From the NCBI GenBank assembly GCA_035236585.1, contig CP141127.1, positions 61,919,495-61,983,494 of the forward strand: a stretch of DNA of 64,000 nt. Direction: 5' to 3'. The position numbers were made by a program, and so were the translations under genes. This DNA is from Warburgia ugandensis (taxonomy: Eukaryota; Streptophyta; Magnoliopsida; Canellales; Canellaceae). The notes under the pieces are model-generated. The model worked only from the letters and a program-made list of their open reading frames with translations, did no database searches and was not told the origin of the DNA. Of this stretch, positions 1-12,949 are shown in pieces (position 1 is the first letter of the stretch; the number at the start of each line of letters is the position of its first letter).

Positions 1-1165
1 AAAGTTTATCAGGTAAATCTTATCACATGCACTAAATGCATAAATGTTCAAAAAACCAAGGACACTTTTATCGAATTTTTGGTAGAAATGAGAAACTCAT
101 TTCACCTCAAGCCCTTATGTTTGTGAAGGAAATGACATAGAGTTTTTAGAAATGCTTTTTAAAGAAAATATTTTCTACTATTTTGTTTTCAAAAGAAATT
201 CAAACTAGGGATATTCCAAATTTTAAAAATATATAAAAATTATTTTAAAAAACAGGAGCTTCACATTTGTTTTGTTTTAGAAAAAGATATTATATATTGT
301 ATCCAATGTATATGATTTGAGCTTCCCTTAGAAGCTTTGAAAGTGGTAGAATGTTTGAATGCTTGGAAAGTTTGTTACCTCACTTTTGATAAGAATAACC
401 TCTTCCAATGGATAAGGTCAGGGTTTCACTTATGGTTTTTGACTACTCTAACTTAGACAACAACAGCCCTATATTATTCTAAACTTCTAGACTTCATATT
501 TTATATGTGGGCACATGACACTACTTGGACAATGGTCTTGCTCTTTTTTATGGTTTTGAACCCTAAAAATAGTATTTTTTGTAGTTGTACCTTAGTCCTA
601 CAAAATGTAAAATAAAACCTACTCAGGAATATGTAAGACTATTCCAAGGTTACAAACTGCTAAATATATGGATATTGCATTTCAAAATTCTAAGTATATC
701 TAGATGCTACAGTCTTTGACAAAAAGAAGTCCATAAAAAAAAAAAATTGCAAACCATAATTAGTGATATTTCCACAAGAGTGGCCTATCCTAACCGTCAA
801 ATTATTTTACATCCACAAATTGGTTTACTCTTGGTCAATTTAGATCTAAACTAAATATAATTGGAAAACATGTTTGTAGTAAGAGAAATACCATAATGAA
901 AAACCTATAAGATGAATGCATATAATTCTCTTAATGAAAATGGAGGCTCAATTAGAGGAAGATCATGAAGGTGATGTGAAAGAGGCTTTTTCTTTAAAGC
1001 TTGAGAAGGACAATATTTATCATTAAGACTTACTTGTTATTAAAACAAGACTACTTGTGACTTTTGCATTGGAAGTAAATGATATTTGAGTGACCTTTGA
1101 TTCACAAAATAGGGAAGATATTATTAATAGTTCAATAGTTTGCTCATGGACATCTGTTACAAAAT
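1..1165. other. AT-rich sequence, nothing recognised
   Basis: No long reading frame, RNA gene or transposon domain is visible. The stretch ends at the 5-bp target-site copy AAAAT (1161-1165) that flanks the following LTR element. Confidence 0.5.
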
Positions 1166-2090
1166 TGTGATGACCCAAGTTTTTAAAAGACTTTTTCTCA
1201 ATTTTTTTTAAAAGTGGGCCCCCAAGTTTGAAAAACTATTTAGAAAACAAACAACAAAACATGTTTTCTTTGAAATTCATTTAAAAACCCCGAGTGTCAT
1301 CCTTTAACTTCCCTTCTATTTCATAACTTAATTTGATTTTAAAATTTGAAAACTCAAAATAATTTTTCCTTTTCAAGTAAAATTTTCTTTTATAAGTTTA
1401 TTTCTTCAGGATCTATCTAGTCAACAGTCACAGACATTATATCATTACAATTTAAAGTCCAAATATATTAAATGTGCATATACAATCCAAATGTCATATT
1501 TAGAATAATATCTAATAACTTGAGCATACACATACCCTCAAAATTAAAATGTCCCAAATTAGCTACTCGCCCGATTGTCCTCAACTCCTATCTATTTGAA
1601 TTTGATATATTGTAAATATTGAAATATTTACAATATCTCACCAAGCTGTGCTTCATAGGGGAATAAGATGCCTATGAAAACTCAAAGAAATATTTCTTTT
1701 CACAATTTAGTATTCATTTCAATGCATCAAAACACTATGTATCAATAATTTGCATGATCAAACTTTAATATATCAAATTTTCAAAGCATATTCATGTAAA
1801 TATCATTAATAAATCCAATGGTAGAATATCATATTTAAATCATAATCAAAATCTTGAATAAACATTTCAAAAGATGTAAATATCATAAATAGATCCGGTG
1901 ATACAATTCCACATACAAATCTTGAATAAAGTTTTTGAATAAGAATACAAGTTAAATAACGTCAAACTTGTATAATAGTAATATATAATCATTGGTGCTG
2001 TTCTCCAACTATACAATGGCCCACATACATCTAATCATTGCTAGGTACACATATCCAGGCACCCCTAGTCCACATACATCCAACCACTTC
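1166..2090 (-). repeat. Truncated 3' LTR of gypsy element
   Basis: This sequence aligns along its length with 2898-3855. Shared stretches include CAACAGTCACAG, TAGCTACTCGCCC and AAATATTTCTTTTCACAATTTA. Similarity stops near 2090, where the rest of the LTR has been deleted. The many mismatches between the two LTRs indicate an old insertion. Confidence 0.7.
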
Positions 2091-2886
2091 TCATTATAAT
2101 CATTCCACTTATATTTTTCAATTTTCTCATTCTACCATTGTAAACAAGCCAATTATGTTTAGTAAAGTTGTGTATACATCACCAAAGTTGATGTTTCAAT
2201 TATCTTAAGCCATCAAACTAGTAAAGCTATCATAATTCAAGATTATCAACATGGAAATACCAATTTTCTCAAATATTATATTCTAATTCTTTTCCTTAAG
2301 AACTTTCCTATAATCATATTTAAATTCATGATCTAAAATCAACTTACTATCATATATCAAATACTTCTACTATATCAACATAAAACTTTTCATATGTCAA
2401 AATTTTGCTACCAATCTTTCATAATACATTAAAACTATCAATAGCAAGCATCCATTATATGTTCAACTAATACTAAAATTTTCTAATTATCATAATATTT
2501 CTTTATTGTGAGTATCTCTTATTGCATCATGGTTCTCAAACTAAAATTCTAGTATAATTGTCATTCTCTTCTAGAGCTTCATACGCACTATCTAAATTAA
2601 AACTTGAACTCTCTAGAGATTAACTATATAAATAGATCTTCAATCACTTGATAATATCTTCACTTAAAGATGCTAACTCATACACTTGTATATATTGATC
2701 ATTTACTCCAAGGAATACCAATAACAAAGAATACTCTCATAGGTATCAATCTATATATGGTGGCATCTATTCATAATTCAACATGTATACATGAGTTAAC
2801 CATTTAACTCATGTTATTTCTAAACTTCACTTTGGATTGTTACCTCAACTTTAGACTTTTTGGACTGGGTACGAGTCGATGAACCT

Positions 2887-2897
2887 GCTCTGATCCA
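2887..2897 (-). other. Primer-binding site remnant
   Basis: The plus strand reads GCTCTGATCCA, the complement of the initiator-Met tRNA type site TGGTATCAGAGC with one base missing. It lies directly left of the right LTR, which sets the element's minus-strand orientation. Confidence 0.65.
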
Positions 2898-5800
2898 CTT
2901 AGGACAACCCAAGTTTTTAAAACACTTTTTGTCAATTCTTTATGAAATGTGGGGCCCCAACTTTGAAAAACAACTTAAAAAAACAAATAGCAAAAAAATG
3001 TTTTCTTTAAAATTTATTTCACAACCTTGAGTGTCATCCTTCAACTTCCAATGTATTCTATAAATTAGTCTGATTTTAAATTGTAAAAGCTTAAAATAAT
3101 GTTTTCTTTTCAAGTAAACTTTTTTTTATAAGTTTACTTCTTCAAGGTTAATCCAATCAACAGTCACAGTCTTTATATCATTACAATTTAAAGTCCAAAT
3201 GCATTAAATGTACATATATAATCAAAATGTTATATTTGGAATAACATCCAATAACTTAAACATACATATACCCATAAAATTAAAATGTCTCAAATTAGCT
3301 ACTCGCCCAATTCTCCTCTACTCCTATCTATCTGAATTTGAGATATTGTTAACATTCAAACATCTATAATATTTCAACAAGCTATCCTTGCTATAGAAAT
3401 AAGATGCTTGTGAAAACTCATAGAAATATTTCTTTTCACAATTTAATATTCATTTTAATGCATCAAAATACTATGCATCAATAATTTGCATGATTAAATT
3501 TAAGATAATCTTCAACTTTAATATATCAAATTCTCAGAGTATTTTATGTAAATATTATGAATAAATTTAATAATAAAATATCATATTTAAATTACAATTA
3601 CAATCTTGAATAAACATTCTAAATAAATGTTAATATCATAAACAAATCTAGCAATGCAATGCCATGTACAAATCAAGACCAAAATCTCGAATAATGCTTC
3701 TAAATAGCCGTATGAGTTAAATAATGTCAAACCCGTAAAATAAAAAAATATAATCATTAGTGTTCATTCTCCAACTGCACCACCCCCACATATATCTAGT
3801 TACCATTGGGTCCACATATCTAGTCACCACTCATCCACATACATCCAACCAATGCTTGGTCTACAAAATGGTTATGGGCTCATACTAGGCATATCATCAT
3901 GCCACATCACAAGGAATATCATCATGCCAATCACATTACAATTTGCATACATAATACAAAATATAAAATGGATTACTAAGCAACAGCACACATCCCTCGC
4001 ACAAGGATCCATTGTCATACTCCATTGACACCAAGGTGGAAGAATACGTCGTCATTTCCATAGGGGAAGACAGACTATTACAGTGTAACCTCCTCATAAT
4101 TGCCCCCCCCAATATTTTTCCTCGTTATGGGCATGGTATCCATATCATAAGTTTTAGAGAGTAGATAGTCAAACCCTCATAACTCTTCTAGCATAGCATT
4201 CACTAGGCATATGCTTGTTCAAAATAAAAGCCTCCAGACCTTCATGCTTATATGCAAAATAATAATAATAGTATTAGGCCTTATGCATGTCTCATATTAA
4301 ATGCATAGAAATACTATATCATATGCAGAGTTGGTATCTCATACCAAAATCAAGCCCATTTTACTTTTAGATCAAATCATGTGGATATAAAACATGCTAT
4401 ACAATCTCAAATCATGCTTTTTAAGCATTTTTAATTCATGAAATGATAATCATAATATAAGAATTTCCCATATACAATACTATAACCTTTTCATTTAACA
4501 AAATATGTTATAAATATTGCATGTACAATAATACATAACTATTGCACATTTATAAATAATTCATGACATTCAAATCTCATGTAATTATCAAATCACATCA
4601 TGATATGTCAAAAAATCTTATGCAATTATCAAATCACATCATGATATATCAAAAGAATCTTATGCAATTATGAAATTACATCATGATATATCAAAAGATC
4701 ATATAATTTTAGAAAATTTACATCTTAGATTCCACCTACCTCAAATACAGCTATCCAATCCCTCATAATACTCAATGAGCTCAAGTCTAATCAATCTGCA
4801 TATACGTCAAAACATAAATATTTAGTCTTTTATCATCATTAGACATGATGATCTTCCCTTTATTGATCTTTGATCATCAATATATCATAATATTTTTTTC
4901 CATATCGTCAATCCTGGCTATTGATTAAAGATCAACCATCCATATCATCCATTTGTTCTCAATTTCTATTGAGCTCAAACTTATAGATAATCTATTTCAT
5001 ATTCCAATATTTGATTTATTGATAGAATGGTCAAATTGAATTCTGATTGGTCAGATTAATAGTTCCAAATCATTATAACATTCAATTTTCTAATCTAAGG
5101 TCATAAAATAATTTAACCATTAAATTTAATCTTATTTAATTATTTAAATAACATAATCATTCTTCCTAAATTTTAATCCATCCTAATCATGACTACTTTC
5201 TATAATTTAATAAGCCTAATATAGCTAAAATAAAATTTAATCAAATTAAATAAGATTTAGTGGTGATTGCTTAAATCCATGAATAACGTAGCATCTAAGG
5301 TGGTCTGATTGCCTTTAATCTGGTTGTTTAGGTCAAACCAAGTCTTCATTGTTAGATCAAGATGTGCTTAGACCCTCAATTTCTCCCAAAAATTTTGTTC
5401 TTAACATCAAGATGGTTCCAATGGGTCTCTCTCATTCGAAATCAGGTTTGTATTGGTTGTTAGATTTGTAAATGAAGGTTTTAGGTACTTTTTTAACAAT
5501 TCTGATCAAAGGAATTGGATTTTTAGATTAACAAGTAAGATATGGGTAAATGAATCAATTAATGGATCTTGTCTGCTTCATAATCACCAAGACACACCTG
5601 CATCCATTTCTTTTGTGTGAATGGTGCACACACACATACATGTGTGTCAACATGGTGGCTGAACACATCTTTGGCCACGTGAAGCTATTGCATCATGGGC
5701 GCATGGTGATTGTAGGGTGGCGATGAATAATTCTCCAATGCCACTTTTCTATTGATTTCTCTAACCAAATCTGATCAGAATTTGATTGTTCTTAAGGGAT

Positions 5801-6686
5801 TTTACTCACCTCGTAACAAGAAATATGATAAATGGTTTGGATCTCCAAAATGGGTATTCTTTTCACCATTCGCCTTCATCCTCCCACAATCAGTTCTATC
5901 TTTTTCAATGAGTTTTTTTGACAAAATGTTGTCGAATCAAAGGGAGGATCTGTGGGTCTCGACCCTCTCATCATGAAGAACAAAATGGTCAAATTCTCTC
6001 TAACATGCTTGGTGTGACTCATCCAAGAGTTCCCTATCGTTAATGGCCTTGCCGGTGAGTCATTTTCTCTTCCTTTCTCTCCTTGCTTCTCTTCTCCTTC
6101 GTCCTCTTCCTTTCCTTTTCCTTTTCCATCTTCTCCTTTTTCTTCCTTTCTCTCCCTCTCTTTGCATCGAGTCACAAATTAGCAACAATTTGTTTCCATT
6201 TTCTATTAAAAGAGGAAGGATGTCGCTACCAAAATGGACCCCTCTTTATATATTTTTATTAATTTATTATCATGTGATTATTAACAGCCATAAATGTAGA
6301 CAATCATAGTATTTTAATGCATGAAGACTTAACTTTTCATTTATAGCTGATGTACTTGGCTCATAATTGCATTAGAAACTTCTGTTACAACATGTGGGTC
6401 CAACCTAAAGTCAATTTATCATTTTACCTTTCATTTCATTTAGATTAAATACTTTAATTAAAATAATTATAAATTTTTCATCTAAACTCCAATTTTATTG
6501 TTCTCAATGTCATTAGAAAGCTAATTTAGGGTAGATTATGAATATTGATGTTTCAAATATTGTTTTTTATATTTTCTTCAAGTTTATTTCTAAGAGAATA
6601 AATTCTTAGAATTTCAATTTCACATTCTATGCAATGCTCAATTAATATTTACATTTGAAGAAATTATAAGAATCAAGGGTGTTACA
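2898..6686 (-). repeat. 5' LTR of gypsy element, about 3.8 kb
   Basis: This LTR follows the primer-binding remnant and ends in CA at 6686, directly before the AAAAT duplication. It is long but within the range seen for Tekay-like chromoviruses. It holds pyrimidine-rich and microsatellite-like patches, such as 6055-6165, and no convincing coding sequence. Short frames in it are low-complexity. Confidence 0.65.
4573..4697. repeat. Three-copy tandem repeat, about 42-bp unit
   Basis: Three successive units begin at about 4573, 4614 and 4656. Each contains an AATTATCAAATCACATCATG-like core followed by a GATATATCAAAAG-like tail, with a few substitutions. The array is internal to the LTR. Confidence 0.8.
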
Positions 6687-6796
6687 AAAATGACATTATG
6701 AAGACAGTGAAAAAAATCAAATCAACCGCTTGTTTATGAGAAGTTCCTAAGAAATTGCTAGTCTAATTTATGTATAATAACTTTCTAAATTAAAAC

Positions 6797-8497
6797 TAAG
6801 ATCATCATCATCTATGAATTATCCCAGTTAGGGGTCAACTACATGAATCTTGATCCTCCATTCCCCTATATTAAGTATTATGGCTTCATTTAGTCTTAAA
6901 TTTTTAAATCCTTTTTCACCACTTTAATCCACATTCTTTTAAGCCTTCCTCTTTCCCTTTTAAAGCATCTTTGACTTGGATCGGATCACTCCCAATTGAT
7001 GCCTTTATTGGTCTCTACTAGAGATATCCAAACTATATAAGTCTATCTGCCCTCATCCTATTACCTATTATTTCTACTCAAAAGTTTCCTCTTATGTTTT
7101 AATTCCTAATTCTATCCTTTCTTGTCTTACCACTCATCCATCTCAACATCCTCATTTTAGCTATGGTCATCCAATGTAGATGATTTCCTTAACCTCCCAA
7201 CACTCTAATCCATAGAAGATGGGCGGCCTTACATCTATCCTATAGAATTTTCCTTTCAATTTGAGTGGCACCCGCTAATCACACAAAAACTCTAAAGACA
7301 CATCTCCATTTATTCCAACCCACTTGGATTTTTTAGGTAACATCTCTCTCAATCTCTCTACTCTCAGGATTTAACAATCCCAAACATCAAAAGTGGTCCT
7401 TATGGGGACTTTTTGGTTAACAATCCTTAATGGTGCCTCACTCCCACTCCTCTCCTTACAAAAATTGCATTGCATATACTCTACCTTGATTTGTATAATT
7501 TTACATCCTTTAAACTCTGTACCATCTCCCCAGAACTCTAGCTTTGTGTTCACACCCTCCCTTGTCTCATCAATCAAAACTACATCCTTTGCAAATAATA
7601 TGCACCATTGAATCTCATCATGCAAATGTTTTGTTAACTCATTCATAACCATGTGAAAAGTTACAAGCTCAATGTTGATCCTTGGTGCAATCCTATAGTG
7701 ATAGGAAAATCATCAACCTCTTTGTTAGTAGTCTTAATATTTGTTATCACTCCTTCGTAGATATCCTTAATTATATTTATATATCCATGTGAAACTCCTT
7801 TCTTGCCGAACACCCATCATATTAACTCTCTAGGAACCCTATCATAAACTTTTTCTAAGTCAATAGAGACCATATGGAGTTCCTTCCTCTTCTCCATACA
7901 TTTCTCTATAAATTGTCAAGTTAGAAAATAGCTTCTCTAGTAGACCTCCCAGACATGAAACTAAACTAGTTTTCTTATACACTCATCTCATGTCGTAACC
8001 TCTTCTCAATCACTTATAAGTTTGATCCCACAATAATTAGTGCAACTCTGTATGTCTCCTTTATTCTTACAAATTTGTACAATAAAGTTTTTCCTCCATT
8101 CATCTAACATTTTCTTTGATTTTATTGTTAAACTATTTTGTCAACCAAATTACACTAGTATCTCCCATATACTTCCAAATCGCTATAGATATGCCATCAA
8201 TCCCCAAGGCCTATCCTAACTTCATTTTTTTCAAGGCTTCTTTCACTTTAAGTATCCTAATTCTATGGTTGTATCTACACAATCCAATGTTATTTAGTTT
8301 TATGGTTTTTTCAATCTCTGTATTCTCAGAACAATTGTCATTTAGCAATTTTTTGAAGTAACTTTCCCATCTTTGACTAATCTCATCATCTCTGGCTAGT
8401 ACATGTGGTCTAAGTCCTTACTCTTCTGTTCTCTCATTTTTTGCAAGTATAAACACATCTTTCTCATCTTCTCTTGATCCTAATCTACTATAGAGAT
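6797..8497 (-). mobile_element. RTE-clade LINE, 3' portion
   Basis: The minus strand encodes decayed RTE-type reverse transcriptase from about 8480 down to 7130. An untranslated tail ends at ATCATCATCATC near 6797, which is the GATGAT-repeat 3' end typical of plant RTE LINEs. The element is split by the solo LTR at 8498 and continues at 11188. It is heavily mutated. Confidence 0.8.
7130..8480 (-). pseudogene. RTE LINE reverse transcriptase, decayed
   Basis: Minus-strand translation across several frames gives RTE landmarks in order. Near 7830-7900 it reads SIDLEKVYDRVPRE, the first catalytic block. Near 7680-7700 it reads FPITIGL. At 7565-7600 it reads FAKDVVLIDETREGVN, where the family has FADDIVL. 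Near 7240-7270 it reads PLKLKGKFYR, and near 7130-7165 KMRMLRWM. The catalytic-motif change from DD to KD and the many frameshifts show that it is dead. The longest open piece, 7371-7652, covers the catalytic block and thumb start. Its function in life was target-primed reverse transcription. Confidence 0.82.
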
Positions 8498-11187
8498 TGT
8501 TGTTGTTTTAAATAAAACTAGCAAGCACACGAATTGTTTGCAATATAGTACACTAGTGAGGTCAATCCCATGAGGAGTGAACTATTGTGATGCTAGTGGT
8601 CCCTACTTCAAACTATCTAACCTAGCCAAAATTCAAGTGATTTTTATCCTAAATTAAGAATGAAAATTAAAAAATGAAATTGGAAACTAAGCAAAAACAA
8701 GAAACACGCTAAATGGGAAACTTTCCTAAAACATGCACTTTCTAAAATTAAAACATTCCTAAATTAAAAACTTCTAATTTTATGACTTTCCTAAAATGAA
8801 ATTTATCAACTTTCCTAAGATAACTTTCAAAAATATGAAATTAACAACTAATCTAATGGAAACATACTTTAACAAACTACTTTCCTAATCATGTAAAACT
8901 AAGAAATGTAAGCAACCAAATAAACTATTTTAACAAGTATGAAAATTTTGATTACTTTCCAACTAACTAAGATGCAAACTAATGGAATCTAATTTACAAC
9001 TAAATAAGAGAAATAAAGGAAAAGTTACCACTAACAAACAATGAAAAGAAAAACTATCCAATCATCATGCATGTAACCATTGAATGGTATGCATGATTCA
9101 TTGGATAGGAGTGGGTTTGATCAAATACTTTAGCAACCTAAGCATGCAATCTATTTCTAACATTAACTAAGCTATCTAACAACCTAATTGGGATCTTGAA
9201 ATGTAAAGTGAACATGATTGTATAGTGCTGGAAATTAACATACACTATTCATGCAAAGAAATTCCAGTAGTAAGGTAATTGAAACATTCAATGATTATAG
9301 CATGTAAAACATACAATTAATCACTTCTAATGCATTCAAAAATTCAAGAACAAAATTAATTTATTGCTGGACACAAACATGAATTGAAAATTCCAACTGA
9401 TCTCATTGAATCACATCCAAAAAGTCATCAAGATAACACTACATACATGTAGTCCAAATCTAAAACTCAAATGCTATTACAATTATGTTCACTTACTCTC
9501 AATCAATCCTTTATTATAAGCCAAACTATCATTCAATTGTTCCAACATTCACTCATGAACAAGTATGCTTTAAATCAAGGGACAATCCTATGGAAACCTA
9601 AGGCAATAATCCAATGGAACTTAAGCAACCAAAGCTGAAAAATCAAGAGGGCTAAAAGAGAAAAAAGATGCAATAAAAGATAAAGAATAAAACTAAATTC
9701 AAGATGACTTCCCTTGTCTGTCACTCCAACCGAAAACCAGCCTTGAATTGTAGTTTAAAAGCAAGAAAAGCTAAAGGAAAAACAAGGTAAACTAACATGA
9801 AGGGAAGTAAATTCCTGCAAAGGCTAACTAACCTTCAAAAATGAATCAAAACTCTAAAAATCCTAGGTTGAACACTTGAGGAAGAAGCATAAACCTTGGA
9901 AGTTTGTAGCAGCACCTAGATACTTCACAAAACAATAAAAAAAAGGAGAAGAATGGGATGAAAGGAGGTGGATGTCTCCTTCCTATGGAGGAGACACCTT
10001 TTCCTATGTTGAAAAAGAGTTGTAGTTTTGCTTGGGTTTTGGGCTGGTTTTATAAGACTTATCCTATTTTTCCTATGGTAACCTAATACTAAAGTGTGGT
10101 GGGGATTAAAGAGTGTCAAATTAAATGGCTAGGATGGGGGAAAAGGATGGACATCAAATAAGAAAGTGTGGGGAGTAAGTTGGCTATCTTAAGAAAGGGG
10201 TAGGTGGGAGACACCACCTTTTTAGGAAGGGGCATGTCCTCCCTTCCAAAACCATGGAAGGCTTGTTTTTGTAGCAAAGTGAATGGGGATAGGTTAGGAA
10301 ACAGGTGGGAGGTGTTAGGTAGAGAAATTTATTTGGATGGGTAGTTTCCTAAGAGGTGAAAGGAGTTAGAGCTGTGAAAATTCGTAGTGCATCTTAAGAG
10401 TGAGTTGGAAATTAAGAAAAAAGTGGAGAAAAGTGAGAACAACTCTAAAAATTGGTTGCTCTTATCTCATTGGTCTACATGAAATCTTATTCTAATAGAT
10501 TTTCCCTTAATTATATTTAAACTAACTCATCGATAACTCTCTTGAATCTCCTCCAATCTTGGCCTTCCATTTAGCTTAGCTTGATGGCTTATATGGCTAA
10601 TTTTGATGGCTCCATTAGCTAAGCTTCATGGCTGGCTTAGGAAGCTTCCTTAACTTGCTTTTTTGGCTTAAACCCTTGGCTTGAGTAGCTTATATAGTTT
10701 GTCTTGAATTCCTTAGCATGTCACCTTCTCTCATAGCTAAGGTGACATAAGTGGCTTCAATGCAAAGCTGATGGGAATGCATAGCTTACTTCATGGGCCC
10801 ACTTTGACCATCTTTAACACCTTTAATCACATCCATTACTGGTCCACAAGATGAAGTTGGCCTTTAGTTTATGTTGAAGTGATTATTTTGAGGCTTTGAC
10901 TCGATCTTTTGATCTTGATCTTCAATTTCATTCGATCGATCTCAATCGTTGGATCACCATCTTAGTTCTTACAAAAAGTAAAAAATCCTAATTAAATTCT
11001 AAAAAACTATGATTAATCACATACGAATATTGAACTAGCTTCTGGACCTACAAAAACAAATTGTTAAGTTATTAGGTCAAAAAATGAATGTGTTATGATT
11101 TTGTTCTAAAAAGTCTAATTTACCCCTATAAGTTGTAACACATAGGTACTAATTGGGTGGTTTTTATGCAAAATAAAATACTTATCA
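8498..11187 (-). mobile_element. Solo LTR inserted in the LINE
   Basis: A 2690-bp block starts TG at 8498, ends CA at 11187, and is flanked by GAGAT at 8493-8497 and 11188-11192. The RTE LINE is on both sides. Near its left end (8523-8578) it carries the antisense of an LTR-tail signature, including TGAGGTCAATCCCATGAGGA. No primer-binding site, polypurine tract or coding domain lies inside. It therefore looks like a solo LTR left by LTR-LTR recombination. The signature is seen in Athila/Tat-like and related retrotransposons, so family assignment is tentative. Confidence 0.8.
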
Positions 11188-11880
11188 GAGATCATCACAT
11201 GCCTTTAGTTTAGCCTCACTTACTACACTCTTACCAAACTTTTTAGCATTCTTATATTGTTCAAAGTTTTTGTTATTTCTAGTCCTCTTCCATACTTTAA
11301 AACACACTCATTTCTCTTCAATAACTTTTTGTATGTTTTCACTCTGTCTCAAATTTTCCTTGATTGGTACCTTTAAATACTCCTATAACATCTTTTGCCA
11401 CTTTTTTAATGAACTCGACCATATTAGTCTACATAGTGTTTACTTCTATTTCATAGTTCCACTTTCCTTCTACCATCAACTTGTTTATAAATAATATTAT
11501 CTTCTCTCCTTTTAAGTTTACCACCTAGTTTTTGGGCACTTGCTAAGTTCATTTCTTTTCTTCCATCTTTTAATATAAATATCCATAAGCATTAACCTAT
11601 GTTGTGCGGCTATGCTCTCATTGTATCACCTTACAACCCTTACACATTGATCTTTTGGTATGCTAGGTAAGAAAAAAAACCTATTTTGCTTTTATATGAT
11701 CCACTTTTAGATATTAGTAAGTGTTCATCTCTCTTATTAAAATATGTATTTACTAGAGCTAGGTTATATGTCAAAGCAAAACCGAGGACAACTTCCCCCA
11801 ACTCATTTCTTTCTTCAACACCATAGCCTCCATGTACCCTATCATATCCTTCCTTTTCTAAATCTAAAAAAAAAGAAAAA
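11188..11880 (-). mobile_element. RTE-clade LINE, upstream portion
   Basis: This continues the LINE after the solo LTR. The minus strand gives decayed sequence of the linker between endonuclease and reverse transcriptase, including a GYMEAMVLKKE-like piece near 11810-11840. Removing 8498-11187 plus one GAGAT rejoins the two parts. The endonuclease part is not seen further right, so the element is 5'-truncated or interrupted near 11880. Confidence 0.6.
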
Positions 11881-11934
11881 GAAAACTAAAAGAGTTGTAG
11901 CTTCTTTCTTCTTCCTATAGATTTGATAAAATTA

Positions 11935-12650
11935 GGCAAACAAATTTAGCCTATTTGTTTGGCCTAACCTATTTAGCTTACTAGTCAAAAGCCATGCCCA
12001 TTGGATGCTTTTACCTAATAGCTTTTCTAGAGGACCCTTTTCTCTAGTACATTTAAGAGAACATTTGATTTTGGATTGCAAAGGAACAAGTGGAGAAGTA
12101 TAGGCCTTTATATGTCTAGTTCATAAATGCAAGCCCTTAGGAGACCGCATGATGACTAAACAAAGTGAAATATTTCCTTCTTTTTAATAACATGAAGTTC
12201 AATCTTTTTTATAAAAATTTGAATATACTTTATCTGTGAAAATAATATATTCATCATGCTCTACTTGCTAGTTTTATACTATAAGGACAAGGACATGATT
12301 GTTATTTTATCTTAGAAAACTAATCCAATTAATTTTTTCTATATAATTTGGAGTTAATAGAGAGGAATAAGATTCATATGGCTGACCCCTAATTGGGATA
12401 AGGTCTTGATGGTGATGGTGATGATGATGAATTTGCACAAATAATTTTACCTTTGAAAATTTCTACACTAAGTCCAATCAGTTTTGAATCTAGGTCAATT
12501 TAGGCAAATTGTTCAAGTGAAAAAGCTCTTCTCAGTTGCACGATGCAAAGGGCTTCAAGACCTACAACTTAAACCAAAGATGAATAAAATATTGATAAAT
12601 GAAATTATTTGGACATAAGATAAGCCAATAACTAGAACCATAGTCTTTTC
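11935..12650 (+). repeat. Left arm of long inverted repeat
   Basis: The reverse complement of 14205-14860 aligns here over nearly the whole arm. Matching landmarks include CATTGGATGCTTTTACCTA (right partner near 14790), ATCTGTGAAAATAAT, AAACTAATCCAAT, TAAGTCCAATCAGTTT and TTGCACGATG. The arm carries an 85-bp LINE-tail insertion at about 12349-12435 that the right arm lacks. The outer end near 11935 is approximate. Confidence 0.75.
12349..12435 (+). mobile_element. 5'-truncated RTE LINE tail
   Basis: It contains GGCTGACCCCTAATTGGGAT followed by a GATGGTGATGATGATGA tail, the plant RTE LINE 3' end. It is absent from the matching place in the right inverted-repeat arm, where TATATAAT runs almost directly into GCACAAATAATTTTAC. 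This makes it a clean insertion of under 100 bp. Confidence 0.65.
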
Positions 12651-12842
12651 TTTTTCTATAAATTTATTTCATGTCCTTATAAGTACATAATCAAGAGGAG
12701 AGCAAGGAGTATACACTCTTTTTTATGTAAATGGTAAAGCTTTTTTTTGTAGATCTAAACCATTCATTATGTTCAAAATACCAAAAATAGGTAAGCCATA
12801 AAATTTAATGCATTTGGACGAAACTAACTACATGCTTTGGTT

Positions 12843-12940
12843 CATCATCATCATCAAAGTTTAGCTAGATTAGGAGTCTACTACACAAATCTTGTTGCAC
12901 CATTCTCCTCTATTAAGTGTTATGGCTTCATTTGGTAACT
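12843..12940 (-). mobile_element. 5'-truncated RTE LINE tail
   Basis: CATCATCATCATC at 12845 is followed by sequence close to 6797-6895, including TTAAGTGTTATGGCTTCATTT. This is the antisense of an RTE 3' end and lies inside the inverted-repeat spacer. Confidence 0.6.
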
Positions 12941-12949
12941 ACTTGTTTT

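Larger units (their letters stand above)
1166..6686 (-). mobile_element. Collapsed Ty3/gypsy LTR retrotransposon
   Basis: The element starts TGTGATGACCC at 1166 and ends GTGTTACA at 6686. It is flanked by AAAAT at 1161-1165 and 6687-6691, a credible 5-bp target-site duplication. Two related LTR sequences lie in the same orientation (1166-2090 and 2898-6686). Between them is a primer-binding remnant and about 0.8 kb of leader-like sequence. The leader resembles that of the better preserved element at 46836-54500, including a GACTTTTTGGACTGG stretch. All gag and pol and most of the left LTR are gone, so the copy cannot move by itself. The minus orientation follows from the primer-binding site lying just left of the right LTR. 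Confidence 0.75.

Noticed and set aside
5876-6175. Frame rich in Lys, Glu and Gly inside the gypsy LTR
   Set aside because: It arises from a pyrimidine-rich low-complexity patch in the LTR and has no domain.
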